A stretch of 9,434 nt of DNA, taken from an uncultured Kroppenstedtia sp. GTDB lineage: Bacteria; Bacillota; Bacilli; Thermoactinomycetales; DSM-45169. Location: assembly GCA_959600065.1 (NCBI GenBank), contig CAUGKZ010000037.1, positions 1 to 9,434 on the forward strand, in the 5' to 3' direction. Under the pieces are notes generated by a model that was not told the DNA's origin, did not search any database, and was given only the letters and a program-made list of their open reading frames with translations. The translations under genes were made by a program, and so were the position numbers. Below are positions 1-8,106 of this stretch, in pieces (within the stretch, counting starts at the first letter, position 1; each line of letters opens with the position of its first letter).

Positions 1-50
1 GCCATCCTGAACTGATTTCCTGCCTAAAATATGGATAATCAACACGCCTG
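1..50 (+). repeat. Repeat R1, left copy (50 bp, imperfect)
   Basis: This segment matches the minus strand of 9324-9373 at 41 of 50 positions by an ungapped hand alignment, so the two copies are inverted relative to each other at the two edges of the window. The longest shared blocks are AACACGCCTG and CTGATTTCCT. In the frame starting at position 3, all observed differences from position 3 to the end of the repeat fall in codon positions 1 or 3, giving a shared peptide pattern D-F-L-P-x-I and N-T-P. In this copy a TGA at 9-11 replaces an Arg codon of the other copy. It may therefore be a decayed coding fragment, perhaps from a mobile element, cut by the window edge. No family is recognised. 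Confidence 0.7.
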
Positions 51-273
51 AGGCAAGAAATAAATCACAGACAGGGAATCTATTCCACATCTCGCCGAGG
101 GGGTACTACCATATCATAACAAGTTGACGGATCAGACAAAAGAGGGGAGGGGGGCTTCATGGAATTTTAACATGGAAGAGAACAGGGGGAAAAAGAGGTT
201 CTCCCCTCCCCCGGGAACAAGACGTGCCCAGGCCCGCCCCCCTCCTCCGTTGCGGAATGCAGGGAACGACGGG
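51..273. other. Non-coding stretch with GC-rich hairpins
   Basis: No convincing gene is seen here; the open plus-strand frame across it is low-complexity and lacks a ribosome binding site. Two inverted repeats are visible. GGGGAGGGG at 144-152 can pair with CCCCTCCCC at 203-211, and GAGAAC at 178-183 can pair with GTTCTC at 198-203, so the two structures compete or nest. There is no T-run on either strand next to them, so this is not a classical terminator, although a weak role in ending leftward wal operon transcription cannot be excluded. The stretch occupies the same position between R1 and R2 as 9140-9323 does on the other side. Confidence 0.45.
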
Positions 274-400
274 TTTAGAAGCGATATGAATTTGGCGGGT
301 CGGGATGGGGTTCCCCTATTGTTCCGTTGTTGTGGCGAACCTAAGTCATTTCATGGGACCCCCACCCTCTCTATGAACGGTTTTTTCACCACTCTTTGAG
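274..400 (+). repeat. Palindromic repeat R2, left copy (~127 bp)
   Basis: This is an imperfect palindrome related to the minus strand of 9005-9141. The shared blocks, in order, are TTTAGAAGCG, CGGGATGGGGTT, TTCCGTTGTT, GCGAACC (GCGAGCC in the other copy), CTATGA and TTTTTCAC. The segment at 302-315 can pair with 355-367 to form a nearly continuous GC-rich stem. The other copy forms a stem at the same place with a different sequence at its inner end, which suggests that the fold matters. The terminal repeats are degenerate here. It lies 70 bp downstream of the walJ stop codon. Confidence 0.7.
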
Positions 401-469
401 TGATTTCTCCAGTTCAGAACCATGAGAAGGCCATGTAACCCCTGATTCATTCAATTGGCGTGAAAATCC

Positions 470-1279
470 TCATAACAAGCGGTGTTTTTTTTCGAGTGTG
501 GCCAGGGGAGTGGGACGATCTGGGTAGGTTTCCCGAAGTCGTACGTCCTGCCCTAGACGAAGCCCTTGCTCTTGAAGCACCCCTTGGACGGTTAGATGTG
601 CCAACTCCGTCAGATTGTTATCTTGGCTGAGATGGGCGAGGAAAATATCTTCCCCGTTTCCCCGCAGAATCTCCGCCAGAGCCCAGCCGGCATCTTCATT
701 GGAGAGGTGGCCGACATCGCTCAGGATCCTCCGTTTGACATTCCAAGGATACCGGCCCATCCGCAACATATTGACATCGTGATTGGACTCAAATATCAAG
801 GCGTCACAACCGGCCACCTTGTCAAGGATCCGCCGATTGATGTAGCCAGTGTCGGTTACCAGACCTAAGCGAGCTCCTTCGTGATGAAAGCAAAATCCCA
901 TCGGTTCCGCTGCGTCATGGGAGATCGGAAAGGATTCTACTGTCAGATCTTCCAATTCCAATGTGGACAGAGTGGAAAAAACATGTTGCTGATGCAAAGG
1001 GATTTGGCCTACACCCGAGGGGAGGTTCTCCCAGGTAGCTTCATTCATATAGATGGGTAACCGGTATCGGCGGGCGAACACTCCCAGCCCTTTCACATGG
1101 TCATTGTGTTCGTGAGTCACCAGGATGGCTTGCAGGTTGGAAGGGTCGACATCGATGGAACGGAGGAGATTCTCCAACTGTTTTCCGCTCAACCCGGCAT
1201 CCACCAGAATTCGTGATCTTTCAGTTTCCACGTAGAGGGCATTGCCACTGCTCCCGCTTGCCAAGACACTATATTTCAA
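470..1279 (-). CDS. walJ: WalJ (YycJ), metallo-beta-lactamase-fold hydrolase
   Basis: WalJ is the MBL-fold protein normally encoded last in the core wal operon. It is predicted to be a cytoplasmic metal-dependent nuclease/hydrolase, linked in other Bacillota to coordinating cell division with DNA replication. The 269 residues match the usual length of about 264. The metal-binding signature is complete: THEHNDH with H56, H58, D60 and H61, then H121 in ISHD, D143 in VTDTGY, H167 in ESNHD, and H216 in AHLSQDNN. The N-terminus SVLASGSSGNA is typical of the family. The start is TTG, whose last two bases form part of the walI stop (TTGA overlap), and an AGGAAG ribosome binding site lies just upstream. 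The htrA-type protease gene often found next does not follow within this window; only repeats follow. Confidence 0.95.
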   Translation of the reverse strand: MKYSVLASGSSGNALYVETERSRILVDAGLSGKQLENLLRSIDVDPSNLQAILVTHEHNDHVKGLGVFARRYRLPIYMNEATWENLPSGVGQIPLHQQHVFSTLSTLELEDLTVESFPISHDAAEPMGFCFHHEGARLGLVTDTGYINRRILDKVAGCDALIFESNHDVNMLRMGRYPWNVKRRILSDVGHLSNEDAGWALAEILRGNGEDIFLAHLSQDNNLTELAHLTVQGVLQEQGLRLGQDVRLRETYPDRPTPLATLEKKHRLL

Positions 1280-2067
1280 TTCAATCTTCCTCTTTCTGTT
1301 TGTTGCTCGCGGATCTGACTGTGGGTTTCGATTTCGCTGGCACCGGTAATCGCATTGACATAGAATGTGGCGTCCTCGGTACGAACTCTCCAGACAGGGG
1401 ATAACAACTGTTTATCACCGTCATAGGATTGGCCGTGGTAGCCCAAAGTGACATCGGTGATAACGGCGCCTTCCCGGATCTGACCTGATTTGATCAGGGT
1501 GACCAGTGCATTTTGAGCTGACCAACCTGGTCGGGTGGCGGTCGCGTTATCTGAGCGGACCTGAAAAGGGATGAGCTCCAGACGGGTGATGCTCTTTTCC
1601 TTCATAAACACGCTCAGACGATCATCAAAGATGGGTCGGCCGTTCCACATGTGGAACAGGATCTGGGAATCTCCGACGGCTTCGTCCACCGACTTATAAT
1701 GCTCCAAGCCAGGGATATACCGTTCCAAGGTTTTTTTTAAGTCCCCGGTTTGTTGTAAAGGAGTCCGGAAGTTTAGCGTATAATACCCAGATGAATTTTT
1801 CCTCCAACGAGGGTCCCGTTTGTGTAGATTCTCCATTTTGAGGGGTTCCGCCTGCAAATAGGAGACTTCAGGAGTATTTTCCGGAAGTGAGTCCCGGATG
1901 TCGATTTGTTTGTCGGAAGTGAGTTCTGTCAGCTCCCGCCGAGTATCCTGAGATACCTGGTGAGTCTGGGATTGTTCCCCCTTGGCCTCAAGCAATTGAT
2001 AAGCGAGAAAAACATTGAGGGAGAGGAATGCCAAGATCAGGATGGATTTGGCTCTGCTCCAGTCCAT
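1276..2067 (-). CDS. walI: WalI (YycI), membrane-anchored regulator of WalK
   Basis: WalI is a bitopic membrane protein that, together with WalH, contacts the WalK transmembrane helices and modulates kinase activity (established in Bacillus subtilis and Staphylococcus aureus). The protein begins MDWSRAKSILILAFLSLNVF, closely resembling the classical YycI start: a short cytosolic tip and one membrane helix at about residues 7-25. An extracellular YycI domain follows. It is 263 residues, against about 280 in B. subtilis. A longer in-frame start exists 69 bases upstream, but the MDW start is chosen because of the family N-terminus and the AGGGGGGGA ribosome binding site 9-17 bases before it. This start lies 31 bp inside the end of walH. 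The 3' end overlaps walJ. Confidence 0.92.
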   Translation of the reverse strand: MDWSRAKSILILAFLSLNVFLAYQLLEAKGEQSQTHQVSQDTRRELTELTSDKQIDIRDSLPENTPEVSYLQAEPLKMENLHKRDPRWRKNSSGYYTLNFRTPLQQTGDLKKTLERYIPGLEHYKSVDEAVGDSQILFHMWNGRPIFDDRLSVFMKEKSITRLELIPFQVRSDNATATRPGWSAQNALVTLIKSGQIREGAVITDVTLGYHGQSYDGDKQLLSPVWRVRTEDATFYVNAITGASEIETHSQIREQQTERGRLN

Positions 2068-3425
2068 TTTGCGCCGTCCCCCCCTTCTGAAGCTGTCAGG
2101 AATCCTTGTTTTCCATTGCGGAATTGGACGACCCACACCGGTTTTAATTGCATCTTTTTACCTTTCAAGGCAGCCTGGTAACCGGGATGGATGGAACGCA
2201 GATCCGACCAATCGGAGCCGACTCTCTTCAAGGCTGTGAAGACTTCATTCTGCGCCGGCAGTCGGTCTTTTTCCTCCCGTTCAACCTGGGAAGCGAAATA
2301 GTGGAGAGAGCGTTCGTAGGTAGAGACTCCTTGCCGGGCGGTCAGTCGAATAGTGTCCAATCCGGAATGCTGCTTGGAGGCATACACGGGGTATCCCTTC
2401 ATATAAAGCTGAAACACGTAGTTATTGCTACCATTGTTCAAATCCATCTCCACCCGATTCAGGAGGAAGTTTCCTGTCCAGCCATTGTGTCGATTCATAA
2501 AGGTGGTAATTGTAGCCAGATCACTGCTGGGGGAGGCTTCCCCCCCTGTGTCATTCATAGGATTATTGTACACCATGGTCTGGTTTTGTTTGTTATGTTG
2601 CAGAGTTCGTCCCGAGTCTGAGTCCATATAGATATAAGTGGAATCAAACACCTGGGTTTTTTTCGGGTTGGATGGATTTCTAAACAGAATCAGAATCATA
2701 TCATTGACATCAATTTTTTTGAGAGGGAAAGTGAGCCGATCCACCGAGGGGGATTCCTTGGGAAGATAAAAGGCATAAGGGATCTCCCTGTTCCGCAGGC
2801 TTTTCTTATCCAGGTTGGATTTCCCATTAGGGAAGACCGGATGAAGCACTTCTCCGTCCATCCCAGTTTCCTGGTCCAACCAATCGGTGTAGTCTCGAAT
2901 CAGAGCGGTTCCTTCCAACACCGACTGCTCCCGGTCGGATATGAACCAGATGGTGACTTGATTGTTGTCTCCTTCTCCAAACAGCCAAATTCGGTTGATA
3001 TATTGGAGTCCGTCGATCTCTTCATTTCCGGAGAAGAAGGTATTTACCACATCGGCAGGGAAATCCTGGTGAAATCTCAACTCCAGTCCCGGCTCATCTT
3101 TCATCAAACCGGACCATTGGGCGAGAGAAGGTTCCACAGATCGAATGTTTTCCAGCCGGGCATGGTGCAGTTGATCTGTTAAAGCCCAATATTCCTTGCC
3201 GGGAAGGATCCGTCGTTGCTTCCCTTCCTGATGCACCAAGATCTCCTCTGGGGAGATCAATTGATATCCCCCCTTCTTTTGAAAGGTTTCATGCCCGATT
3301 TTGGGGATATCTTCGACATTTTGACTTTCCTGATAGGAGGGCGAGCTATACCAGAGGATCCCGGTCTGGAGCAAACTTGCACCTACCAGGAAGGTTAAGG
3401 CCAGGGATTTCAGATGCTCCTTCAC
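2037..3425 (-). CDS. walH: WalH (YycH), membrane-anchored regulator of WalK
   Basis: WalH is the partner of WalI in the membrane complex that tunes the WalK sensor. Its 462 residues match the family length of about 455. It starts [20 protein letters not shown] with a single membrane helix at about residues 7-25 and a long extracellular part. Identification rests on this architecture, the length, and the invariant position between walK and walI, since the family is divergent at sequence level. The start is GTG in a GTGA overlap with the walK stop, preceded by a near-perfect GGAGGTGA ribosome binding site, so it can be initiated independently or by coupling. The last 31 bases overlap the start of walI. 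Confidence 0.93.
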   Translation of the reverse strand: MKEHLKSLALTFLVGASLLQTGILWYSSPSYQESQNVEDIPKIGHETFQKKGGYQLISPEEILVHQEGKQRRILPGKEYWALTDQLHHARLENIRSVEPSLAQWSGLMKDEPGLELRFHQDFPADVVNTFFSGNEEIDGLQYINRIWLFGEGDNNQVTIWFISDREQSVLEGTALIRDYTDWLDQETGMDGEVLHPVFPNGKSNLDKKSLRNREIPYAFYLPKESPSVDRLTFPLKKIDVNDMILILFRNPSNPKKTQVFDSTYIYMDSDSGRTLQHNKQNQTMVYNNPMNDTGGEASPSSDLATITTFMNRHNGWTGNFLLNRVEMDLNNGSNNYVFQLYMKGYPVYASKQHSGLDTIRLTARQGVSTYERSLHYFASQVEREEKDRLPAQNEVFTALKRVGSDWSDLRSIHPGYQAALKGKKMQLKPVWVVQFRNGKQGFLTASEGGDGAKWTGAEPNPS

Positions 3426-5218
3426 GACTGCGTCACCTCCGGCTCACAGGGGGGGAGTGTAAATCGAAGGGTAGTTCCCTTTTGATACTTACTTTCCAGT
3501 CGGATCGTCCCCCCGTGAGATTGTACGATTTCCCGGGCGATGGAAAGACCCAGGCCGGTGCCGCCTAAACTGCGGGAGCGAGCCTTATCCACCCGATAGA
3601 AGCGTTCAAATATTCGTTCCAGATCCTTTTTGGGAATTCCGATGCCCTTGTCGGCGATGACCACTTCCACATATCCATCCGAACATTTGCGGGCGGACAG
3701 GGAGATCTTTTTTCCCTCAGGAGTGTATTTGACCGCGTTGGATAGGAGGTTATCCAGAACTTGATCGATCTGATCCCGATCGGCGTAGACTCGAGGCAGG
3801 TCTTCCTCCAGAGAAAGTCGGAACTGGATCTCCTTTTGCTGGCATTGAAAAGCAAACCGGTCGGCGGCATCCACCAAGACGGATTCCAGGGAGAGTGGGG
3901 CTTTGCGGAAACGGATTTTCTCAGCATCCAGCCGGGACAGTTGCAACAAGTCATGAATCAGCCGGGTCATGCGCTCCGCTTCCTGCCGAGTCACCCGCAT
4001 AAAACGGGTGGCCAGTTCTGGATCCTCCATGGCTCCCCCTTCATCCAGGGCTTCCAAATAGCTTTTGATAGTTGTCAGCGGCGTCCGTAATTCATGGGAG
4101 ACATTGGCTACAAATTCTTTCCGCTGTCGGTCCAGTTTCTCCTCTTCCGTCACATCCTGCAAAACCACGATCAGGCCCACCGCTTCCCGACTGGCCCGGA
4201 GCACCGGAGTGAAGGTCAGTTTGATGATAGTCAACTCTTCCTCATCCTCAGCATCCAGCTCCAGGAAGGTTTGTCTCACTTCCATTACTGGGAATACCAG
4301 GGGGTTGGCTAGGAGGAGAACCTGGTTGATCTCTTCCCCATCCTCGATGGGCTTGTCCAACATCTCCTCCGCCCTGCGATTGGAGACGATCACTCTTCCC
4401 TTGCGATCCGTGGCGATTACTCCGTCACTCATGTTGGCCAGGACAGACTGGAGCCGGCCTTTCTCCTCTTCGTTTTGGGAGAGCGCATCTCGCAGGTGCT
4501 GGGCCAGATGGTTGAAGGCCGAGGCCAGCTTTCCGATCTCATCGTCGCTTTTGACTGTCACCTGACGGTCAAAGTCCCCCTCCGCCATGACTGTGGCCTG
4601 TTCGGTGATCTCTTTGATCGGATTGGTGATGGTCCGGGCGAGGACTACGCCGAGGACGGAGGAGCCTACCATGGAGATCACCGTGATTTTGATCAGAATC
4701 TCCGTGATGTTGCGGATATTTTCATACATCTCCCGCATCGGTGCCTCGATATAGACGGCACCAAGTACTCTTCCGTCGTTCTTGATGGGCAGACCGAACA
4801 ACATATACCGGTTCCCGGCTTTGGGGATGATCTTGGTCAGTTTTTCTCCTCCTTGCAAGATCGGGTTCACCCAGGTGTTTTTCTGTGCTCGGTCGTTGTC
4901 ATCCCCTGTCGTGGCTATGATAAAACCATCCTGATTCACGATCTGGACGGTATTTTTTTTATCCAGTGTGAGCTGATCCAGAATTTTGTCCAGTTTTTTA
5001 CGGTCGGCATTCACCATCACCGAAGTGCTGATGACGGAACGGATGGAGCCGGCTTGTTTTTCCAGGCTGTTTTCCAGATCGTTTTCAAAGGTGAACTTCA
5101 GCTCTTTGAAAAAATAAACTCCGATCAGTTGCATGGAAATCAGAAGCAACAAACCGAATATGGTCACCAGTTTCCAGTGGACGCTGTTGAAAATCCGCAG
5201 CCATTTCATAGGGTTCAC
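3422..5218 (-). CDS. walK: WalK (YycG), essential sensor histidine kinase
   Basis: WalK phosphorylates WalR in response to cell-wall status and is the sensor of the usually essential WalRK system. The domain order in 598 residues (about 611 in B. subtilis) is complete: first membrane helix at about 15-37, extracellular sensor domain to about 170, second membrane helix at about 173-195, HAMP linker at about 196-248, and cytoplasmic PAS at about 256-360. The HisKA domain follows with phospho-acceptor H375 in NVSHELRTP, then HATPase_c. The ATP-binding boxes are all visible: N-box with N490 and N494, G1 box DKGIGIP from D523, F-box [10 protein letters not shown], and G2 box GGTGLGLS at about 552-559. 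The GTG start overlaps the walR stop (GTGA); an ATG three codons later is possible but has no ribosome binding site. Confidence 0.97.
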   Translation of the reverse strand: MNPMKWLRIFNSVHWKLVTIFGLLLLISMQLIGVYFFKELKFTFENDLENSLEKQAGSIRSVISTSVMVNADRKKLDKILDQLTLDKKNTVQIVNQDGFIIATTGDDNDRAQKNTWVNPILQGGEKLTKIIPKAGNRYMLFGLPIKNDGRVLGAVYIEAPMREMYENIRNITEILIKITVISMVGSSVLGVVLARTITNPIKEITEQATVMAEGDFDRQVTVKSDDEIGKLASAFNHLAQHLRDALSQNEEEKGRLQSVLANMSDGVIATDRKGRVIVSNRRAEEMLDKPIEDGEEINQVLLLANPLVFPVMEVRQTFLELDAEDEEELTIIKLTFTPVLRASREAVGLIVVLQDVTEEEKLDRQRKEFVANVSHELRTPLTTIKSYLEALDEGGAMEDPELATRFMRVTRQEAERMTRLIHDLLQLSRLDAEKIRFRKAPLSLESVLVDAADRFAFQCQQKEIQFRLSLEEDLPRVYADRDQIDQVLDNLLSNAVKYTPEGKKISLSARKCSDGYVEVVIADKGIGIPKKDLERIFERFYRVDKARSRSLGGTGLGLSIAREIVQSHGGTIRLESKYQKGTTLRFTLPPCEPEVTQS

Positions 5219-5922
5219 CGATCAGTTCCAGGATCTCGCATGGTGTAGCCGATCCCACGCCGGGTGATAATGTACTGGGGCTGACTGGGATCTTGTTCAA
5301 TTTTCTCCCGCAGGCGTCGAATCGTCACATCTACGGTGCGGACATCACCGAAGTAATCATATCCCCACACGGATTGCAACAGATGCTCCCGGGTCAGGAC
5401 CTGGTTGACGTGTTTGGCCATATAGAGGAGAAGTTCAAATTCCCTGTGGGTTAGATCCAGGGTTTTTTGCTGCTTGGTGACGAGATAACTCCCTTGATCG
5501 ATTGTGAGTGATCCCACCTGAACCTGGTCGTCCGGATCCGAGGAGGATTCTTCGTGATCCCGGACTCGACGCAGGTTGGCCTTGATACGAGCCAATAGCT
5601 CCCGGTTGCTGAAGGGCTTGGTGACATAGTCATCCGCTCCCAGTTCCAATCCCAGGACCTTGTCCACTTCAGAGTCCTTGGCGGTGACCATGATGATCGG
5701 CATCCGGTATTTCTCCCGAACTTTGCGGCAGATTTCGATGCCGTCTGTTCCCGGCAGCATCAGATCCAGCAGGATCAGGTCCGGGGGTTCCTCGTAGATC
5801 CGTTTTAAGGCTTCATCCCCGTCATGGATGCACTCCACTGTAAAGCCTTCTTTACTCAAGTTGAACTGCAAGATATCAGCAATCGGCTTCTCGTCTTCTA
5901 CGACGAGGATTTTGGCAGACAT
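5215..5922 (-). CDS. walR: WalR (YycF), OmpR-family response regulator
   Basis: WalR is the DNA-binding response regulator that controls autolysins and other wall-remodelling genes when phosphorylated by WalK. The 235 residues show an intact receiver domain: acidic pocket D10/E11, phospho-acceptor D53 in [11 protein letters not shown], switch T80 in MVTAKD, and K102 in YVTKPF. The C-terminal winged-helix domain spans about residues 130-232, with the OmpR-type [14 protein letters not shown] recognition-helix region and RRGIGYTM wing. The ATG start has an AGGGGGG ribosome binding site about 7 bases upstream. It is the first gene of the operon as seen here; the gene upstream, a predicted peptidase, is 288 bp away on the same strand, unlike B. 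subtilis where purA lies upstream. Confidence 0.98.
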   Translation of the reverse strand: MSAKILVVEDEKPIADILQFNLSKEGFTVECIHDGDEALKRIYEEPPDLILLDLMLPGTDGIEICRKVREKYRMPIIMVTAKDSEVDKVLGLELGADDYVTKPFSNRELLARIKANLRRVRDHEESSSDPDDQVQVGSLTIDQGSYLVTKQQKTLDLTHREFELLLYMAKHVNQVLTREHLLQSVWGYDYFGDVRTVDVTIRRLREKIEQDPSQPQYIITRRGIGYTMRDPGTDR

Positions 5923-6210
5923 GATTTACCCCCCCTGTCATCTAAAAAATGCGAAGAATGATCCGAGCGTGGATAAATTGGAAAATAGATGATAAAGAAC
6001 TCGTAAGGATAGGTCCTGTCCCGAGCTTCTGGACTTCCTAACTGGTCACAGGCCTCTCTATCACTGTAACATCAGAACGGATTGACTAGACATCCCCTAA
6101 AAGTAGTGGGATTTAGGCGAGGCGAGCTGACGCCCCAGTTTTGCAGAGATCGGGATCTACCCCTGTTACGATGAATGCACAGGTTGGATCCACAGATCGA
6201 CTTCATTCAT
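5923..6210 (-). promoter_or_regulatory. Probable walR upstream control region
   Basis: This 288-bp gap between the peptidase stop and the walR start must carry walR transcription signals unless the operon is read through from the peptidase gene. No textbook -35/-10 pair is visible; AT-rich stretches at about 5965-6000 are the best candidate area. A clear pair of WalR-type direct repeats (TGTWA-like, five bases apart) was not found. Close to the peptidase stop, ATGAATG at 6171-6177 and CATTCAT at 6204-6210 form a 7-bp inverted repeat with a long loop, without a T-run, so a terminator is not supported. Confidence 0.3.
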
Positions 6211-7080
6211 TTAGTAGGTCTGTCGGCGCCATTCTTCAAAGGATTCCCTAGGAGAACTTTCAAAGACCTGTTTCCAGGCGGAATCAAAAGGAATTCCCCG
6301 GGCAAGCTGCTGATGGAGGTGGTGGAGGCAGGAGTCCCCATGGTTTTCCACCATCCAACGGAGCCACAAAAAAGATTGTCGATAGGCGAGAGCCTGGTTG
6401 GGAAGTTGATGGAACTGGTCTGACAGCTCCTGATATTCATAGAGTGGATGACGGGACAGATCGTTCTCCGGAATGATCCATTCATAGCCGAGCTTCCGGT
6501 ATTCCACCCATTGGGCAAAAGCCTCCGTATACCAGGAGGGATAATTGCCACCGGTATACCGGTCCAGATAGAAATGGGCCGTTTCGTGGTAGAGAGGCCC
6601 CTGCTTATGAAAAAGGTGAGCCCAGCGTGTCGGATCCACCTCGGCAGAAGGAAACTCTTCGCTCCACACTTGAGGATTCAATAGATAGATCGCGCCGGAA
6701 AAGTAGACGCCTGTGGCACTTTGGTCTTCATCCCAGAAAAAATGATCCTGAAGAGAAGATCGATCTGGAAAGAGAAAGATGGGAACAGGCTGGCTCGGAT
6801 CAAATCCGTACGCTTTTTCAAAATCGGTGAGAACCCGATCCATCTCTTGCGCCACTAATTTGGCTTGGTTCAGGAATCCGGGAGGATAGGTTACGATCAC
6901 GTTTTTTCCTGACCATTGGGGGTCATCCCGGAATCGCCAACTTTCCAGCACTTGATTTCCTTTATGAAGAACAGGTTGGGCAAACATCTTGCTCTGGGGA
7001 CTGAGAAATGTGAGTAACAGGATGAAAAAGAGAAACCACATGCTGAAAGATTTTAAAAGAGAGGGATGTTTTTTGCGCAT
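6211..7080 (-). CDS. Exported HExxH metallopeptidase-like protein (peptidase MA-like)
   Basis: This is a predicted secreted or membrane-tethered zinc metallopeptidase of the gluzincin, peptidase-MA-like type. The 289-residue protein has a basic N-terminus followed by a hydrophobic segment at about 14-28, consistent with a signal peptide or anchor; there is no lipobox. The zinc motif HETAH puts ligands at H165 and H169 with catalytic E166, and the segment WYTEAFAQW supplies E186 as likely third ligand, 17 residues after the second histidine. The N-terminal part contains a VIVTYPPGF strand resembling the start of this family. The ATG has an AGAAGGG-type ribosome binding site. It lies upstream of walR on the same strand, so its role may be at the cell envelope, but this is inferred only from position and export. 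The substrate is unknown. Confidence 0.8.
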   Translation of the reverse strand: MRKKHPSLLKSFSMWFLFFILLLTFLSPQSKMFAQPVLHKGNQVLESWRFRDDPQWSGKNVIVTYPPGFLNQAKLVAQEMDRVLTDFEKAYGFDPSQPVPIFLFPDRSSLQDHFFWDEDQSATGVYFSGAIYLLNPQVWSEEFPSAEVDPTRWAHLFHKQGPLYHETAHFYLDRYTGGNYPSWYTEAFAQWVEYRKLGYEWIIPENDLSRHPLYEYQELSDQFHQLPNQALAYRQSFLWLRWMVENHGDSCLHHLHQQLARGIPFDSAWKQVFESSPRESFEEWRRQTY

Positions 7081-7128
7081 TTTTGCACCATCCCTTCTAG
7101 AGTGAACTTCTAGGTTGTTTGCTTTTAC

Positions 7129-7137
7129 ATTTTAACA
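7129..7137 (-). promoter_or_regulatory. Extended -10 promoter element for the peptidase gene
   Basis: On the minus strand this reads TGTTAAAAT, a TGn-extended -10 with a five-of-six match to TATAAT. It lies about 49 bases before the peptidase start codon. The expected -35 position is CG-rich and poor, which an extended -10 can compensate. A 6-bp dyad, TTCCGC at 7140-7145 and GCGGAA at 7154-7159, falls in the -35 area and may be an operator. Confidence 0.45.
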
Positions 7138-7139
7138 CA

Positions 7140-7159
7140 TTCCGCAATTTTGGGCGGAA
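7140..7159. promoter_or_regulatory. Inverted repeat in the divergent promoter region
   Basis: TTCCGC and GCGGAA form a perfect 6-bp dyad with an 8-base AT-rich centre, located between two divergent genes and over the -35 zone of the leftward promoter. This could be a regulator binding site for one or both genes. No known operator consensus is recognised, and a chance dyad of this size is possible. Confidence 0.3.
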
Positions 7160-7198
7160 AAACGCTTCCTGAACAACTGGAGGAGGAATAGACTGACA

Positions 7199-7990
7199 GT
7201 GTTGCGACAAGCCGATGCGATGGAAGAGGTGGCTGTGATGAAACGCAAGCTAAAATACCGTCAGATCGCCAGCAAAGCCATGAAACATGTGGTGATGTGG
7301 AAACACCCCTATCTACGCTCTTGTCTGCCCGCAACCGCCTGGTATTCGGAAGAAAACATAAAAAAAATGATGATGCAATTTCCCACCGTATTTGTAAAAC
7401 CAGATAAAGGCGGAGGAGGTTCCGGAATTGTTCGGATTCGAAAGCTTACCCACCGATTTGAAGTCTGTTTTCGAAAGAACTGCCGGATGGTGGAGGAAAG
7501 GAACTTGGGTCGGACTGTGGAAAAACTCTTGTCTCCCTCCCGCAGGTACATTTTGCAGGAAGGGGTGGAATTGGCCACGATCAAAGAGAGGCCCTTTGAT
7601 ATCCGGGTTTTGTTGCAAAAGCCTAGGGATCGATGGACTCTGAGTGGAATGGTAGTCAAGGTGGCTGCCCGGGGCCGGTTTGTCACCAACCATTGTAAAG
7701 GCGGTCAACCTATGGAGATGAAAAAAGCTCTGCACGCTATGGATGGAGAAGGGATTACCCCAGAAAAAACTATCCGGGAATTGGAAAAAATATCGTATTT
7801 AACTGCAGATGTGCTGGAGCGAAGTTTTCCAGGGTTAAAGGAGTTGGGGATCGATGTGGGACTGGATCGGGAGGGCACGCCGTGGATTTTTGAAGTGAAC
7901 ACCCGTCCTTTCTTTCGCATGTTCTCGAAGATTGGAAACCCCTCCGTATATCGGAAAATCCTACGTAACCATCAGCAAATTATCAAGTGA
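7199..7990 (+). CDS. YheC/YheD-family ATP-grasp protein (spore coat-associated type)
   Basis: Members of the YheC/YheD family are ATP-grasp-fold proteins associated with the endospore coat in Bacillus; the reaction they catalyse is not established. The ATP-grasp signatures are visible: the glycine-rich nucleotide loop VKPDKGGGGSGIVRI at about 67-80, D134-I-R in FDIRV, D219-V-G-L-D, and the metal-binding strand IFEVNTRP at about 230-237. At 263 residues it is much shorter than YheC (about 363) or YheD (about 453) and lacks their N-terminal extension, so it is essentially a bare ATP-grasp domain. The GTG start follows GGAGGAGG at 7179-7186 with a 12-base gap, which is long. ATG at 7238, giving MKRKLKYRQ and 250 residues with GAGGTGG five bases upstream, is a serious alternative. 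It is divergent from the peptidase gene. Confidence 0.85.
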   Translation: MLRQADAMEEVAVMKRKLKYRQIASKAMKHVVMWKHPYLRSCLPATAWYSEENIKKMMMQFPTVFVKPDKGGGGSGIVRIRKLTHRFEVCFRKNCRMVEERNLGRTVEKLLSPSRRYILQEGVELATIKERPFDIRVLLQKPRDRWTLSGMVVKVAARGRFVTNHCKGGQPMEMKKALHAMDGEGITPEKTIRELEKISYLTADVLERSFPGLKELGIDVGLDREGTPWIFEVNTRPFFRMFSKIGNPSVYRKILRNHQQIIK

Positions 7991-8016
7991 CTCAGATTCC
8001 GGGAGAACTTGTCTAT

Positions 8017-8026
8017 ATTCGACAAA
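8017..8026 (-). promoter_or_regulatory. Putative Spo0A box (0A box)
   Basis: On the minus strand this reads TTTTGTCGAAT, containing a perfect TTGTCGAA core, the binding site of phosphorylated Spo0A. It lies about nine bases upstream of a sigma-A-like -35 element, a position typical of Spo0A-activated promoters. One box in isolation can occur by chance, but the placement and the sporulation-type neighbour gene strengthen the call. Confidence 0.55.
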
Positions 8027-8034
8027 ATATTCCG

Positions 8035-8064
8035 TTGACGATTCTATCTAGCCATTGATAGTAT
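8035..8064 (+). promoter_or_regulatory. Sigma-A-like promoter for the small-ORF/RHH gene region
   Basis: TTGACG at 8035-8040 (five of six to the -35 consensus) and TAGTAT at 8059-8064 (-10, four of six) are separated by 18 bp. A transcript would begin near 8071, just before the first small ORF. The 0A box immediately upstream suggests activation at the onset of sporulation or in transition phase. Confidence 0.55.
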
Positions 8065-8106
8065 ATTTGCCAAAAGAAGGGTTCGCGGCGGAATGGAGAG
8101 AAAAAA

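Noticed and set aside
124..399. Plus-strand open frame of 91 codons at the left edge
   Set aside because: Low-complexity Pro/Arg/Gly-rich translation, no ribosome binding site, and it runs across the R2 palindrome; best explained as chance in GC-rich sequence.
401..469. Rho-independent terminator after walJ
   Set aside because: Only short dyads without a following T-run on the minus strand were found; the R2 hairpin further on may end transcription but this cannot be shown.
2037..2136. Longer start for WalI, 23 residues upstream
   Set aside because: The family N-terminus is MDW followed directly by the membrane helix, and a G-rich ribosome binding site lies before that codon; the extension is basic sequence translated from within walH.
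4475..5248. 257-codon plus-strand frame opposite walK
   Set aside because: It is the antisense shadow of walK: His/Asp/Gly-rich translation without domain features, and walK is unmistakable on the other strand.
5923..6210. Specific -35/-10 hexamers and WalR boxes for walR
   Set aside because: Several weak AT-rich candidates exist but none has both hexamers at proper spacing, so no exact promoter is claimed.
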